From NCBI RefSeq assembly GCF_031450785.1, contig NZ_JARTWB010000002.1:806001-870000 (forward strand): a stretch of 64,000 nt of DNA, given 5' to 3'. The DNA comes from Caballeronia sp. LZ062 (GTDB lineage Bacteria; Pseudomonadota; Gammaproteobacteria; Burkholderiales; Burkholderiaceae). Under the pieces are notes generated by a model, which was given only the letters and a program-made list of their open reading frames with translations, was not told the origin of the DNA and made no database searches. The translations under genes and the position numbers were made by a program. Positions 38,819-47,622 of this stretch are shown in pieces (positions within the stretch are counted from its first letter, which is position 1; every line of letters starts with the position of its first letter).

Positions 38819-39916
38819 TTACGCGCCGACTTTTTGCGCGTACTGCCACGCCAGTTCGGCCATGGGCCGTGCGCGGCGTCCCGCGTCGATGGCCTGCGCG
38901 CTCGCCGCCGTGCCATCCACGACGCGCTTCATGATGCCTTGCAGGATGGCGGCGATGCGGAACATGTTGTACGCGAGATAGAAGTTCCAGTCGCCTTCTA
39001 TCTGGAAGCCCGTGCGCTCGCAATAACGCGCGACGTAAGCGGCTTCGTCCGGTATGCCGAGCGCGGCCCAGTCGAGCCCGGCGATGCCGCGGAACTGCGA
39101 CGGATCGACATGCCACGCCATGCAGTGATACGCGAAATCGGCGAGCGGATCGCCGAGCGTCGAGAGCTCCCAGTCGAGCACCGCGAGCACGCGCGGTTCG
39201 TTCGGATGAAAGATGAGGTTGTCGAGCCGGAAGTCGCCATGCACGACACCGACTTTCGCCGCCGCCGACGACGGCACATGCTGCGGCAGCCAGTCGATCA
39301 GGCGGTCCATCGCGTCGATTTTCTCTGTCTGCGATGCGACGTACTGCTTGCTCCAGCGCCCGATCTGCCGCTCGAAGTAGTTGCCCGGCTTGCCGTAGCT
39401 GCTGAGTCCGGCCGCTTCGACATCGACTGTATGCAGCGCCGCGATCACGCGGTTGGTTTCGTCGTAGATCGCGGCGCGTTCGGCGGGCGTCATGCCGGGC
39501 AGCGACGGATCCCACAACACGCGGCCTTCGACGAACTCCATGAGATAAAACGCGCGGCCGATCACGCTTTCGTCCTCGCACAAGGCCAGCATTCGCGCGA
39601 CCGGCACGCCGGTGGCGGCGAGCGCGTCCATCACGCGATACTCGCGCTCGATGGCATGCGCCGACGGCAAGAGCTTGGCGGCGGGGCCGGGCTTCGCGCG
39701 CATGACATACGCGCGCGACGGCGTGACCAGCTTGAACGTGGGATTGGACTGGCCGCCCGCGAACTGCTCGATTTCGAGCGGGCCCGCGAAGCCATCCACA
39801 TGCGATGCGAGCCACGCCGCGAGCGCATCGGTGTCGAAGCGCTGGCCTTCGTGTATGGGGCGCGTGCCTTCGAATGCTGAAAAGTCGGAGTGCTGATTCG
39901 TCTTGTTGTCTGCCAT
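38819..39916 (-). CDS. APH-fold phosphotransferase, ACAD10/11-associated type
   Basis: 365 residues, aminoglycoside-phosphotransferase (protein-kinase-like) fold. Recognisable: GGQSNPTFKL nucleotide-binding loop, YVMRAKPGP with the ATP-binding Lys, the catalytic loop VVHGDFRLDNLIFH and metal-binding VLDWELSTLGDPLADFAYH. This subgroup matches the kinase domain fused to acyl-CoA dehydrogenase in animal ACAD10/11 and the LvaA kinase of bacterial levulinate catabolism. It therefore may phosphorylate a hydroxyacyl-CoA for the adjacent dehydrogenase; it is not expected to give drug resistance. Confidence 0.87.
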   Translation of the reverse strand: MADNKTNQHSDFSAFEGTRPIHEGQRFDTDALAAWLASHVDGFAGPLEIEQFAGGQSNPTFKLVTPSRAYVMRAKPGPAAKLLPSAHAIEREYRVMDALAATGVPVARMLALCEDESVIGRAFYLMEFVEGRVLWDPSLPGMTPAERAAIYDETNRVIAALHTVDVEAAGLSSYGKPGNYFERQIGRWSKQYVASQTEKIDAMDRLIDWLPQHVPSSAAAKVGVVHGDFRLDNLIFHPNEPRVLAVLDWELSTLGDPLADFAYHCMAWHVDPSQFRGIAGLDWAALGIPDEAAYVARYCERTGFQIEGDWNFYLAYNMFRIAAILQGIMKRVVDGTAASAQAIDAGRRARPMAELAWQYAQKVGA

Positions 39917-39945
39917 CGTCTCCTCCGTTTATGGTTGCGCGATGC

Positions 39946-40671
39946 TTAGTCCATATCGCTCGCCTTGAACTTCACGAATTGCGCGTAAAGCAGTTCCATC
40001 GTGGTATTTCGCACGTCCGCATGCAGCGGCGAGGGCGGCGAATGATTGATTGCATGGACGACCCAATCGCCGGGTTTGTCGCCGACATCGAGCGCGTTGA
40101 TGCAGCCCGTCGCCTGCGACAGATGCCCAAAGAATGCGCGGCCGCCCGCCGTGATCGCGTGCGAGAGCAGCGCGCGGTTGACGCCGCCGTGCAGCACGAG
40201 CAGCACCGTGTCCCACGACGTGTCTGCGCGCAGCCTCGTCATGGCGGGCAGCGCGCGATCGAGCAACTGGCCGATGGTCTCGCCGCCCAGGAACTGCGTG
40301 TCTTCGGGCACGACGCCGTCGAACACCGAGAGGAACGCGCGCTCGATATCGTTCCTGGAAAGATTCGCGAGCCGTCCGCCGCGAATTTCCTGCCATTCCG
40401 GCCAGATTTCGACTTGCGCCGTCTGGCCCGTTTCCGCGAGCACGCGCTCTGCCGTTTCGATGGTGCGCGGCAACCCGCTCGCAATCACGCGATCGAAGCG
40501 GACGTTCTGCGCGGCGAACTCGCGACCCGCCGCGCTCGCTTCCTCGCGGCCACGCGCGTTGAGCGGCACGCTTTCGGGGTCGATGGCGCGGCCGGTGTCG
40601 TCGAAATACGTGACGTCGCCGTGACGCATCAGAAAGATGCGCCGCCGCTTCGGCAGTTGGTAGTGAGCCAT
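39946..40671 (-). CDS. Histidine phosphatase family protein
   Basis: 241 residues, phosphoglycerate-mutase-like fold. RIFLMRHGDVTYF holds the RHG motif with the nucleophile His; RVIASGLPRTIETAE carries the second Arg, and VLLVLHGGVNRALL the second His. Cytoplasmic. Its place within an acyl-CoA operon, four bases after the hydratase stop, suggests it removes phosphate from a pathway intermediate or side product, which is inference. Confidence 0.85.
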   Translation of the reverse strand: MAHYQLPKRRRIFLMRHGDVTYFDDTGRAIDPESVPLNARGREEASAAGREFAAQNVRFDRVIASGLPRTIETAERVLAETGQTAQVEIWPEWQEIRGGRLANLSRNDIERAFLSVFDGVVPEDTQFLGGETIGQLLDRALPAMTRLRADTSWDTVLLVLHGGVNRALLSHAITAGGRAFFGHLSQATGCINALDVGDKPGDWVVHAINHSPPSPLHADVRNTTMELLYAQFVKFKASDMD

Positions 40672-40675
40672 GGTT

Positions 40676-41464
40676 TCAGCGGTAGTTCGGCTGGCGCTTT
40701 TCGAGGAACGCGGTGATGCCCTCCAGCGCGTCGCCGTGATGAAGCGCGTCCACGAAAGCGTCGCGCTCCATATCCAGATGCGCCGCGAGCGGCTGCACGT
40801 CCGCTGAGTTCATCAGCGACTTGATGCGCGCGAGCGCTTTGGGCGACACGCTGCCGAGATCGTCGGCCCACGCGATGGCGGCGTCCAGCGCGATGCCTTT
40901 CTTCGTCAGCCGGTTCACGACGCCGACTTCGTGCAGACGCGGCGCGCCGATGGGTTTCGCTTCGAGCAGCACCTCGCTTGCGAGCGTGCGTGGCAACGCG
41001 CGCGACAGGAACCACGAAGCGCCGCCGTCCGGCGTGAGCCCCACGCGCGCATACGACATGACGAACTTGGCGTCGTCGGCGGCGACAATCAGATCGCACG
41101 CGAGCGCGAGCGAAAAGCCTGCGCCGGCCGCCGCGCCTTCGACCGCCGCGATGACCGGTTTGGTCGATGCACGCAGCGCGCTGATCCATTCTGCGAGCAA
41201 GTCGATGCTTTGCGCCTGCACCGACGGGTCTTTCGCTCGATTTTCCAGCAGCCGGTTCAGGTTGCCGCCCGCGCAGAAGAAGTTGTCGGCGCCGGTCAGG
41301 ACGATGGCGCGCACCGAGTTGTCGCGTTCGGCGGTCGACAACGCTTCGATGCCGGCCGCGTACATGTCCGGATGCAGCGCGTTGCGCGCGCCCGGATTCG
41401 AAAGTTTGAGCACGAGCGTGGTGTCGCTGCCTGCGGGCCGGTGTGTCAGCAGTTCGGCGCTCAT
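40676..41464 (-). CDS. Enoyl-CoA hydratase/isomerase (crotonase fold)
   Basis: 262 residues. Oxyanion-hole segments are present: FFCAGGNLNRLLE and EGAAAGAGFSLALACDLIVA. The usual second catalytic Glu position reads TPDGGASWFL, with Asp in place of Glu, seen in some isomerases and PaaG-type enzymes, so hydration versus isomerisation is open. The start at 41464 overlaps the dehydrogenase stop (ATGA), a sign of translational coupling. Confidence 0.88.
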   Translation of the reverse strand: MSAELLTHRPAGSDTTLVLKLSNPGARNALHPDMYAAGIEALSTAERDNSVRAIVLTGADNFFCAGGNLNRLLENRAKDPSVQAQSIDLLAEWISALRASTKPVIAAVEGAAAGAGFSLALACDLIVAADDAKFVMSYARVGLTPDGGASWFLSRALPRTLASEVLLEAKPIGAPRLHEVGVVNRLTKKGIALDAAIAWADDLGSVSPKALARIKSLMNSADVQPLAAHLDMERDAFVDALHHGDALEGITAFLEKRQPNYR

Positions 41465-43002
41465 CGGAGTTCCTCGGTGTGGGTCAGCGAAAGTCCGAGC
41501 TGCGCGCGGCGCGTGAGCCACGGAGAAGGGCGGTAACGTGGATCGCCGAGCGCGCTTTGCATGTTGCGCAGGATCGTAAGAATGGTCGTGGCGCCGAGCG
41601 AATCGCCGAGCGCGAGAGGCCCGCGCGGATAGCCGAGCCCGAGCGTCACGGCGAGGTCGATGTCCTCCGGCGTCGCGATGCCTTGCTGCGCGATGTCGCA
41701 GCCGATATTCACGATCGTCGCGACGACGCGCTGCGCGACGAAGCCGGTCGAATCGCGGATGACGGTGACGGGCACGCCGTCGGCGGCGAAGAGCGCGTGC
41801 GCTGCGTCGCGCATCGCGGGCGTGGTCGCGGGCGTCGTCATGATCGTGCGGCGCGCGACCGTGTCGAGCGGAAAGAGCGTATCGACAGCGACGACGCGCG
41901 TCGCATCGAGATGTTCGGCGACGGCAGTCGTGGTCGCGTCGAAGCCGAGCGGCGTGACGACGATCAGCGAATCGGGCGCGGGCGTGTTGCCCCTGTCGAT
42001 GTGCACGGCGGCGTCGTGCTTCGCGATTACCATAAGCACCTGTTCACGCGCAGCGGGCGATGCGCGGCTGATCCACACGCGCGCCGGCAATTGCGTCGGC
42101 GCGGGCGGCTCGCCCGGCACCTGCTGCTTGCCTTCCACGTAACGATAAAAACCTTCGCCCGCCTTGCGCCCGATGAGCCCGCCCGCGAGCCGCGTGCCGG
42201 TGATGGGCGACGGCGTGAAGCGCGGCTCCTCGTAGAACTGGTGATAGATCGACTCCATCACCGGATGCGAGACGTCGAGCGCGGTCAGATCCAGCAGTTC
42301 GAAAGGTCCGAGCCGGAAACCCGCCTCCTCGCGCATGATGCGGTCGATGTCCGCGAAGCTCGCGACACCTTCGCTCGCCACGCGCAGGCCTTCAGTGTTC
42401 ATGCCGCGCCCCGCGTGATTCACGATGAAGCCCGGCATGTCCTTCGCGCGCACGGGCGTGTGACCCATGCGGCGCGCGAGTTCCATCAGCGCGTCGCCGG
42501 CCTTCGGATCGCCGCGCAAGCCGTCGATGACTTCGACCACGCGCATCAGCGGCACCGGGTTGAAGAAGTGAAAGCCCGCGACGCGTTCTGGTTTCGCGCA
42601 GCCCGCCGCGATCGCGGTAATGGACAGCGACGACGTATTCGACGCCACAATGCACGCGTCGCCGACGACCGCTTCGAGTTCGCGAAAGAGCCCGCGCTTG
42701 ATCTCGAGATTCTCGACGATCGCCTCGACGACCGCGCCGCAGTCGGAAAGCTCGCCGATGTCCTGCGCGTTGTGGACGCGGGCTAGCGCGGCGTGCGCGT
42801 CCGCTTCCTTGAGCTTGCCTTTGGCGGTGAGTTTGTCGAATGTCTCGGTGAGATAGGCGCGCGCGGCCGCGAGTGCTTGCGGGTTCGCATCGTAGAGACG
42901 CACGGTCAGCCCGGCAAGCGACGCGATCTGCGCGATGCCGCGCCCCATCGCGCCGCTGCCGACGATGCCCAAGGTTTCGATCTTGTATTCCTGCGGACTC
43001 AT
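41461..43002 (-). CDS. 3-hydroxyacyl-CoA dehydrogenase, two-domain PaaH-like
   Basis: 513 residues. The NAD-binding motif GIVGSGAMGRGIAQIASLAG is near the N-terminus, followed by SNTSSLSITAIA and the catalytic GFHFFNPVPLMRVVEV (His and Asn). The first C-terminal domain has PGFIVNHAGRGMNTEGLR; a second, shorter 3HCDH-type domain (STGFVAQRVVATIVNIGCD) follows a linker, as in PaaH-type enzymes. It oxidises the 3-hydroxyacyl-CoA to the 3-ketoacyl-CoA. The ATG at 43002 is used; the frame extends upstream into the aminotransferase gene as a shadow. Confidence 0.9.
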   Translation of the reverse strand: MSPQEYKIETLGIVGSGAMGRGIAQIASLAGLTVRLYDANPQALAAARAYLTETFDKLTAKGKLKEADAHAALARVHNAQDIGELSDCGAVVEAIVENLEIKRGLFRELEAVVGDACIVASNTSSLSITAIAAGCAKPERVAGFHFFNPVPLMRVVEVIDGLRGDPKAGDALMELARRMGHTPVRAKDMPGFIVNHAGRGMNTEGLRVASEGVASFADIDRIMREEAGFRLGPFELLDLTALDVSHPVMESIYHQFYEEPRFTPSPITGTRLAGGLIGRKAGEGFYRYVEGKQQVPGEPPAPTQLPARVWISRASPAAREQVLMVIAKHDAAVHIDRGNTPAPDSLIVVTPLGFDATTTAVAEHLDATRVVAVDTLFPLDTVARRTIMTTPATTPAMRDAAHALFAADGVPVTVIRDSTGFVAQRVVATIVNIGCDIAQQGIATPEDIDLAVTLGLGYPRGPLALGDSLGATTILTILRNMQSALGDPRYRPSPWLTRRAQLGLSLTHTEELR

Positions 43003-43064
43003 GATGCGGTTCGACTCCTCGATGTTCTCTGTGTTGTCTATCGTGTCCGGCAGCGGAACCGCGC

Positions 43065-44246
43065 TCAGAGCTTGCGCAATCGGTCGAGCGCGAGCGCGAG
43101 CGTCTCTTCCTTCTTCGCGAAGCAGAAGCGCACGACGCCGGATTCGTGACTCTCGTGATAGAACGCCGACACCGGAATGGCCGCGACGCCGACCTCGCTC
43201 GTCAGCCATTGCGAGAACTCGGCTTCGGGCATGTCGCTGATCGCCGAGTAGTCGACGCACTGGAAGTAGGTGCCGTCACAGGGCAGGAGCGAGAAGCGCG
43301 TATCGGCGAGCCCGGCGCGGAAAAAGTCCCGCTTCTTCTGATAGAACGCGGGCAGTTCCAGATACGGCTTCGGGTCTTCGAGATAATGCGCGAGCCCGAC
43401 CTGCATCGGCGTGTTCACGGTGAACACATTGAACTGATGAACCTTGCGGAACTCGGCGGTCAGCGCGGCGGGCGCGGCCACATAGCCGATCTTCCAGCCG
43501 GTCACGTGAAACGTCTTGCCGAAACTGGACACGACGAAACTGCGCTGCGCGAGTTCCGGATAGCGCGAGACGCTTTCGTGCGGCGCGCCGTCGTAGACCA
43601 TGTGTTCGTAGACTTCGTCGGACACGATCAGCAGATTCGTCCCGCGCACGATGTCTTCGAGTTTCTTCATATCCGTATCGCGCCACACGCGGCCCGTCGG
43701 ATTGTGCGGCGTGTTGATCATCAGAAGGCGCGTCTTCGGCGTGATGGCCGCGGCGATCTTGTCGAAGGGCAGCGCGTAGTCGGGCGCTTCGAGCGACACG
43801 AACACCGGCTTGCCGCCCGCCAGTTCGATGGCCGGCACGTAGCTGTCGTACATCGGCTCGATCACGACGACTTCGTCGCCCGGATGCACGCAGCACAGCA
43901 CCGCCGTGAGCAGCGCCTGCGTCGCGCCGGCAGTGACGGTGATCTCGCGATCGGCATCGTAGGCTCGGCCGTAGAGCGCCTCGATCTTACGGGCGATCGC
44001 CTGGCGCAACGGCGCGGCGCCCGACATCGGCGGATACTGATTGTGACCGTCGCGCATCGCGGAGGCGACCGCATCGACAACGCGCGGGTCGCAGTCGAAG
44101 TCGGGGAAGCCTTGACCCAGATTCACCGCGCCTTTTTGCGTGGCGAGCGCGCTCATCACGGTGAAAATGGTCGTGCCGACGTTCGGCAGACGCGACGGAA
44201 AGGACAGATCGGGTGCAGCCGGATTCAGTTCGTGCGTGGCGTTCAT
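43065..44246 (-). CDS. PLP-dependent aminotransferase, methionine aminotransferase (YbdL-like)
   Basis: 393 residues, fold type I class I/II aminotransferase. GAVNLGQGFPDFDCDP at the N-terminus, TVTAGATQALLTAVLC for cofactor phosphate contacts, the NTPHNPTGRVW segment, and the PLP Lys in SSFGKTFHVTGWKIGY. The GQGFPDFDC opening resembles YbdL, which prefers methionine and aromatic amino acids. It is upstream of the acyl-CoA genes with a 62-base gap, so it may share their transcript without sharing the pathway. Confidence 0.88.
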   Translation of the reverse strand: MNATHELNPAAPDLSFPSRLPNVGTTIFTVMSALATQKGAVNLGQGFPDFDCDPRVVDAVASAMRDGHNQYPPMSGAAPLRQAIARKIEALYGRAYDADREITVTAGATQALLTAVLCCVHPGDEVVVIEPMYDSYVPAIELAGGKPVFVSLEAPDYALPFDKIAAAITPKTRLLMINTPHNPTGRVWRDTDMKKLEDIVRGTNLLIVSDEVYEHMVYDGAPHESVSRYPELAQRSFVVSSFGKTFHVTGWKIGYVAAPAALTAEFRKVHQFNVFTVNTPMQVGLAHYLEDPKPYLELPAFYQKKRDFFRAGLADTRFSLLPCDGTYFQCVDYSAISDMPEAEFSQWLTSEVGVAAIPVSAFYHESHESGVVRFCFAKKEETLALALDRLRKL

Positions 44247-44288
44247 GGCGTAGTTGAGCGTGGACTGAGCGGTGTTCAGATGCAGTTG

Positions 44289-44774
44289 TCAGGCGAGGGC
44301 GGCGAGGCCGGCGTGCGCTTCCAGTGCGGCGACAAAGGGCTTCGGCTCGGCAATGCGAAACGCGAAGTCGCGCGCGACGCGGCGCGCTAGTTTCAGCACC
44401 GCGCGATCTTTCGAGATTAGCCAGTCCGCCTGCGATGCGTGCGCGAGTTCGAGAAACTTCTGGTCGTCGCGGTCGCGGCACTTCGGCAACGGACGCACAT
44501 CCGGCGACGCTTCAGGCGCGACCAGCCGTGACAGACCCGCAAGTGTGGCGAGCGCCGCCGCTTTGTCGATGCCCATGCGCACGAACTGCGGATAGTCGAG
44601 CACGTGCGTGAGTTCGGCAAGGCACCGGGCGTCGATCAGCGCATCGAGCGCGCGGGCTTCGAGCGCCGCGCGGATGGGCCGCGTGGCCGGATCGTCGAAC
44701 ACGAGAATGTCGATCCACACGTTCGAATCGAGCACGACCCGCAGGTTGTGAGGCAGCGCGGCGGAATTATCCAT
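44289..44774 (-). CDS. PIN-domain protein (orphan, VapC-like fold)
   Basis: 161 residues from the ATG at 44774. PIN signature [14 protein letters not shown] gives the first acidic metal ligand; further acids lie in the [13 protein letters not shown] segment and SKDRAVL. Resembles the COG1569 putative nuclease group. No antitoxin gene is adjacent: upstream is the divergent yaaA and downstream the aminotransferase. Whether it is an active RNase is unknown. Confidence 0.82.
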   Translation of the reverse strand: MDNSAALPHNLRVVLDSNVWIDILVFDDPATRPIRAALEARALDALIDARCLAELTHVLDYPQFVRMGIDKAAALATLAGLSRLVAPEASPDVRPLPKCRDRDDQKFLELAHASQADWLISKDRAVLKLARRVARDFAFRIAEPKPFVAALEAHAGLAALA

Positions 44775-44829
44775 TCGATACAATCGGGGGTTTATGCCTA
44801 TGTCGTCGGCGGGGTGCCGGCGAGCCTCC

Positions 44830-45609
44830 ATGATAATCGTTCTCTCGCCTGCCAAATCGCTCGACTACGAGACGCCCGCTCACATCAAGAAGCACACGCT
44901 GCCCGAATTCGTCGATGACGCCGCGGAGTTGATCGCAGGCTTGCAACAGCTCTCGCCGCAACAGATCGGCGGCATGATGGGCATCTCGGATCAGCTCGCG
45001 GCGCTGAACTTTCAGCGGTATGCGGAGTGGTCGAAGACGTTCGACGCGCACAATTCCAAGCAGGCGGTGCTTGCGTTCAACGGCGACGTGTACGAAGGCT
45101 TCGCGGCAAAGACGCTGACTTCCGCCGATCTCGACTTCGCGCAGAATCATGTGCGCGTGCTGTCGGGGCTCTATGGGCTGCTGCGGCCGCTCGACCTGCT
45201 GCAGCCGTATCGGCTAGAGATGGGCACCAAGTTTCCGAACGCGCGCGGCAAAGATCTCTACGCGTTCTGGGGCGAGCGCATTACGGCGGCGCTCAATGAG
45301 CAATTCAAGCGGCAACGTGGCGCGCGGGTGCTGGTGAATTGCGCGTCGGAAGAGTATTTCAAGTCGGTGAAGCCGAAGCAACTCGACGTGCCGGTCGTAT
45401 CGCCAGTTTTCGAGGACTGGAAGGGCGGCCGCTACAAGATCATCAGCTTTCATGCGAAGCGCGCGCGCGGTTTGATGGCGCGCTACGCGGTGCAAAACCG
45501 AATCGACGAACCCGAGGCGCTGAAGGGCTTCGACAGCGAGGGCTACGCGTTCGACGCGAAGGCATCAAACGATACGACGTATGTGTTTCGCCGCCGCGTC
45601 GCGGACTGA
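44830..45609 (+). CDS. yaaA: Peroxide stress protein YaaA (DUF328)
   Basis: 259 residues. [46 protein letters not shown] and [11 protein letters not shown] are the family signatures. In E. coli YaaA limits intracellular free iron during hydrogen-peroxide stress and binds DNA. The ATG at 44830 begins the conserved N-terminus. A TACAAT at 44779-44784 may be its -10 element; no -35 is evident. Confidence 0.95.
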   Translation: MIIVLSPAKSLDYETPAHIKKHTLPEFVDDAAELIAGLQQLSPQQIGGMMGISDQLAALNFQRYAEWSKTFDAHNSKQAVLAFNGDVYEGFAAKTLTSADLDFAQNHVRVLSGLYGLLRPLDLLQPYRLEMGTKFPNARGKDLYAFWGERITAALNEQFKRQRGARVLVNCASEEYFKSVKPKQLDVPVVSPVFEDWKGGRYKIISFHAKRARGLMARYAVQNRIDEPEALKGFDSEGYAFDAKASNDTTYVFRRRVAD

Positions 45610-45634
45610 GACACGTGCATCAAGGACAATCATC

Positions 45635-46795
45635 ATGAGCATTTCGATTACCAGCAATTTCGACGCAGGCGCGATCGACGTCATCGACGCGAGCAATCCC
45701 GCGAACGTTCGCCTGCGCGTGCGGCCCGACACGAAGGCCGACTTCGCGCAGTGGTTCTACTTTCGCGTCTCGGGCGCGCGCGGCGAGCGCCTCGTGATGA
45801 CGTTCGAGAACGCGGCGCAATGCGCGTTCGCCGATGGCTGGCGCGACTATCGCGCAGTCGCGAGCTACGATCGCGTGAACTGGTTTCGCGTGCCGACGCA
45901 GTACGACGGCCGCGTGCTCACGATCGATCACACGCCGGATTTCGATCGCGTGTATTACGCGTACTTCGAGCCGTATAGCGAGGAGCGCCATTCGGAGTTT
46001 CTCGGCGCGGTCCAGCAGATGCCGCATGCGACGCTGACCGAACTCGGCCGCACCGTCGAGAACCGGCCGATGTCGCTGCTCACGTTGGGCCTGAATGACG
46101 ACGCCGCCGCGCGGCCGAAGAAGAACGTGTGGATCATCGCGCGCCAGCATCCCGGCGAGACGATGGCGGAATGGTTCGTGGAAGGACTCGTGAAGCGTCT
46201 GGCCGGCTGGGGCGACTGGTCGGGCGACCCGGTCGCGCGGGCGCTCTTCGACCGCGCGGTGTTTCATATCGTGCCGAACATGAACCCGGACGGCAGCGTG
46301 CTCGGCAATCTGCGCACGAACGCGGCGGGCGCGAACCTGAATCGCGAATGGATGGAGCCGAGCGCCGAGCGCAGCCCGGAAGTGCTGGTCGTGCGCGACG
46401 CGATTCGGGCAACCGGTTGCGACATGTTCTTCGACATCCACGGCGACGAGGCCATTCCGCACGTGTTCGTCGCGGGCTCGGAGATGCTGCCGGGCTTCAC
46501 GGATCAACAGGCGAAGGAGCAGAAGGCTTTCGTGGAGTTCTTCAAGCAGGCGAGTCCAGACTTTCAGGACGTGCACGGCTATGAGAGCGGCAAATATCGC
46601 GCAGATGCGTTGAAGCTGGCGTCGAAGTACATCGGCAACGAGTACAAGTGCCTGTCGCTTACGCTCGAGATGCCGTTTAAGGACAACGCCGATTTGCCCG
46701 ACGAGCGCGTCGGCTGGAACGGCGAACGCAGTTGCGCACTCGGCGCTTCCATGCTGCAGGCGATTCTCTGGCACTTGCAGACTTTCGCGGCGTGA
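45635..46795 (+). CDS. Cytosolic M14 zinc carboxypeptidase (Nna1/CCP-like, M14D)
   Basis: 386 residues without signal peptide. An N-terminal beta-sandwich domain precedes the catalytic domain, as in animal cytosolic carboxypeptidases. Zinc ligands are in ARQHPGETMAEWF (His, Glu) and DIHGDEAIPHVF (His); NLNREWM and a late SLTLEMPFKD hold the substrate Arg and general-base Glu. A homologue from Burkholderia cenocepacia has a known crystal structure. Bacterial substrates are unknown. GGA lies ten bases before the ATG, 25 bases after yaaA, so the two may be co-transcribed. Confidence 0.9.
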   Translation: MSISITSNFDAGAIDVIDASNPANVRLRVRPDTKADFAQWFYFRVSGARGERLVMTFENAAQCAFADGWRDYRAVASYDRVNWFRVPTQYDGRVLTIDHTPDFDRVYYAYFEPYSEERHSEFLGAVQQMPHATLTELGRTVENRPMSLLTLGLNDDAAARPKKNVWIIARQHPGETMAEWFVEGLVKRLAGWGDWSGDPVARALFDRAVFHIVPNMNPDGSVLGNLRTNAAGANLNREWMEPSAERSPEVLVVRDAIRATGCDMFFDIHGDEAIPHVFVAGSEMLPGFTDQQAKEQKAFVEFFKQASPDFQDVHGYESGKYRADALKLASKYIGNEYKCLSLTLEMPFKDNADLPDERVGWNGERSCALGASMLQAILWHLQTFAA

Positions 46796-46821
46796 GTGCG
46801 ATCACGATGCGCTGAAAGCGA

Positions 46822-46857
46822 AAAGGGCGTGGCCGTCTTTCGATGGCCACGCCCTTT
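46822..46857. terminator. Bidirectional terminator between M14 peptidase and Lys-tailed protein
   Basis: AAAGGGCGTGGCCGTC pairs with GATGGCCACGCCCTTT (46822-46837 with 46842-46857) around a TTTC tetraloop. It lies between convergent genes and has A and T runs on both sides. Confidence 0.9.
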
Positions 46858-46882
46858 GTCCATGCCGCGCCGCTCGAGCAGG

Positions 46883-47473
46883 CTAGTGCTTGTTCGACGC
46901 CTTCTTCGTGCTTTTCCCGCCGCTCTTGGTCTTCGTTCCCGCCGCCGCTTTCTTCGACGACGACTTGGTCTTCGCGCCGTGCTTGCCCTTCTTGCCGGAC
47001 GAGCTGCCCGGCTCGGCGTGCGGACGCAGCGGCGGAACGGGGTCGTTCCATCCGAAGGCGAGCATCTGACTGCCCACATAGCCGCACCGGAACTTGAGCG
47101 GAGTGGGATCTTTGTCGCCGTTTTTCGGGACGCCTTGCCCTTCCACGGTCACGACATTGTCGACCTTGATGCGCTGTTTCTTTTCATCGAACGAGTCGTT
47201 CCACGGTTCGATGGCGGAATGCGATGAATCGAAAGAAGCGGGCGGAAACTCCACGTGATCGAACGCCGCGGACGTGCTGGCGATGAAGTTGCCATGCGCG
47301 GCACAATCCGCGACGAGCGGATTGGCGTTGAAATCGGTCACGAAGTGATGAACCAGTTCATTGCGCTCGTCGAGCGTATCGGCAAAGGCGGACACCGCGC
47401 ATATAAGCGCTGCGCATACCGCGAACCGGCCGACGAGCCGCATGAGCCGGCGCGGTGCGTAGTTACTTTCCAT
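46883..47473 (-). CDS. Exported protein with Lys-rich tail, BspC-like (uncertain)
   Basis: 196 residues. A signal peptide (LMRLVGRFAVCAALICAVSAFA) is followed by a soluble domain with two Cys (DCAAHGNFI and KFRCGYVGSQML), probably disulfide-linked, and a 50-residue Lys/Ser/Gly-rich disordered tail. I recall similar Burkholderia proteins annotated as BspC-domain proteins but cannot confirm this. The ATG at 47473 is used; MRLVGRF eleven codons later is the alternative start. Function unknown. Confidence 0.75.
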   Translation of the reverse strand: MESNYAPRRLMRLVGRFAVCAALICAVSAFADTLDERNELVHHFVTDFNANPLVADCAAHGNFIASTSAAFDHVEFPPASFDSSHSAIEPWNDSFDEKKQRIKVDNVVTVEGQGVPKNGDKDPTPLKFRCGYVGSQMLAFGWNDPVPPLRPHAEPGSSSGKKGKHGAKTKSSSKKAAAGTKTKSGGKSTKKASNKH

Positions 47474-47622
47474 CAATTTGGCGCTGAGAAGACACGGGCA
47501 AGTAAGATGCCTCGTGTAGGGAAGGAGTTCAATCTTATCGCACTTTGTACGCGTGACGGACCGGTTGGAATCCGAGAAGGCGCGAGTTGCGGTGCGCGTA
47601 CGTTGCGTGAATCGACGCTCGC

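Noticed and set aside
38819..39916. Aminoglycoside resistance gene
   Set aside because: The APH fold is present but the sequence is of the ACAD10/11-associated subgroup and sits in an acyl-CoA operon.
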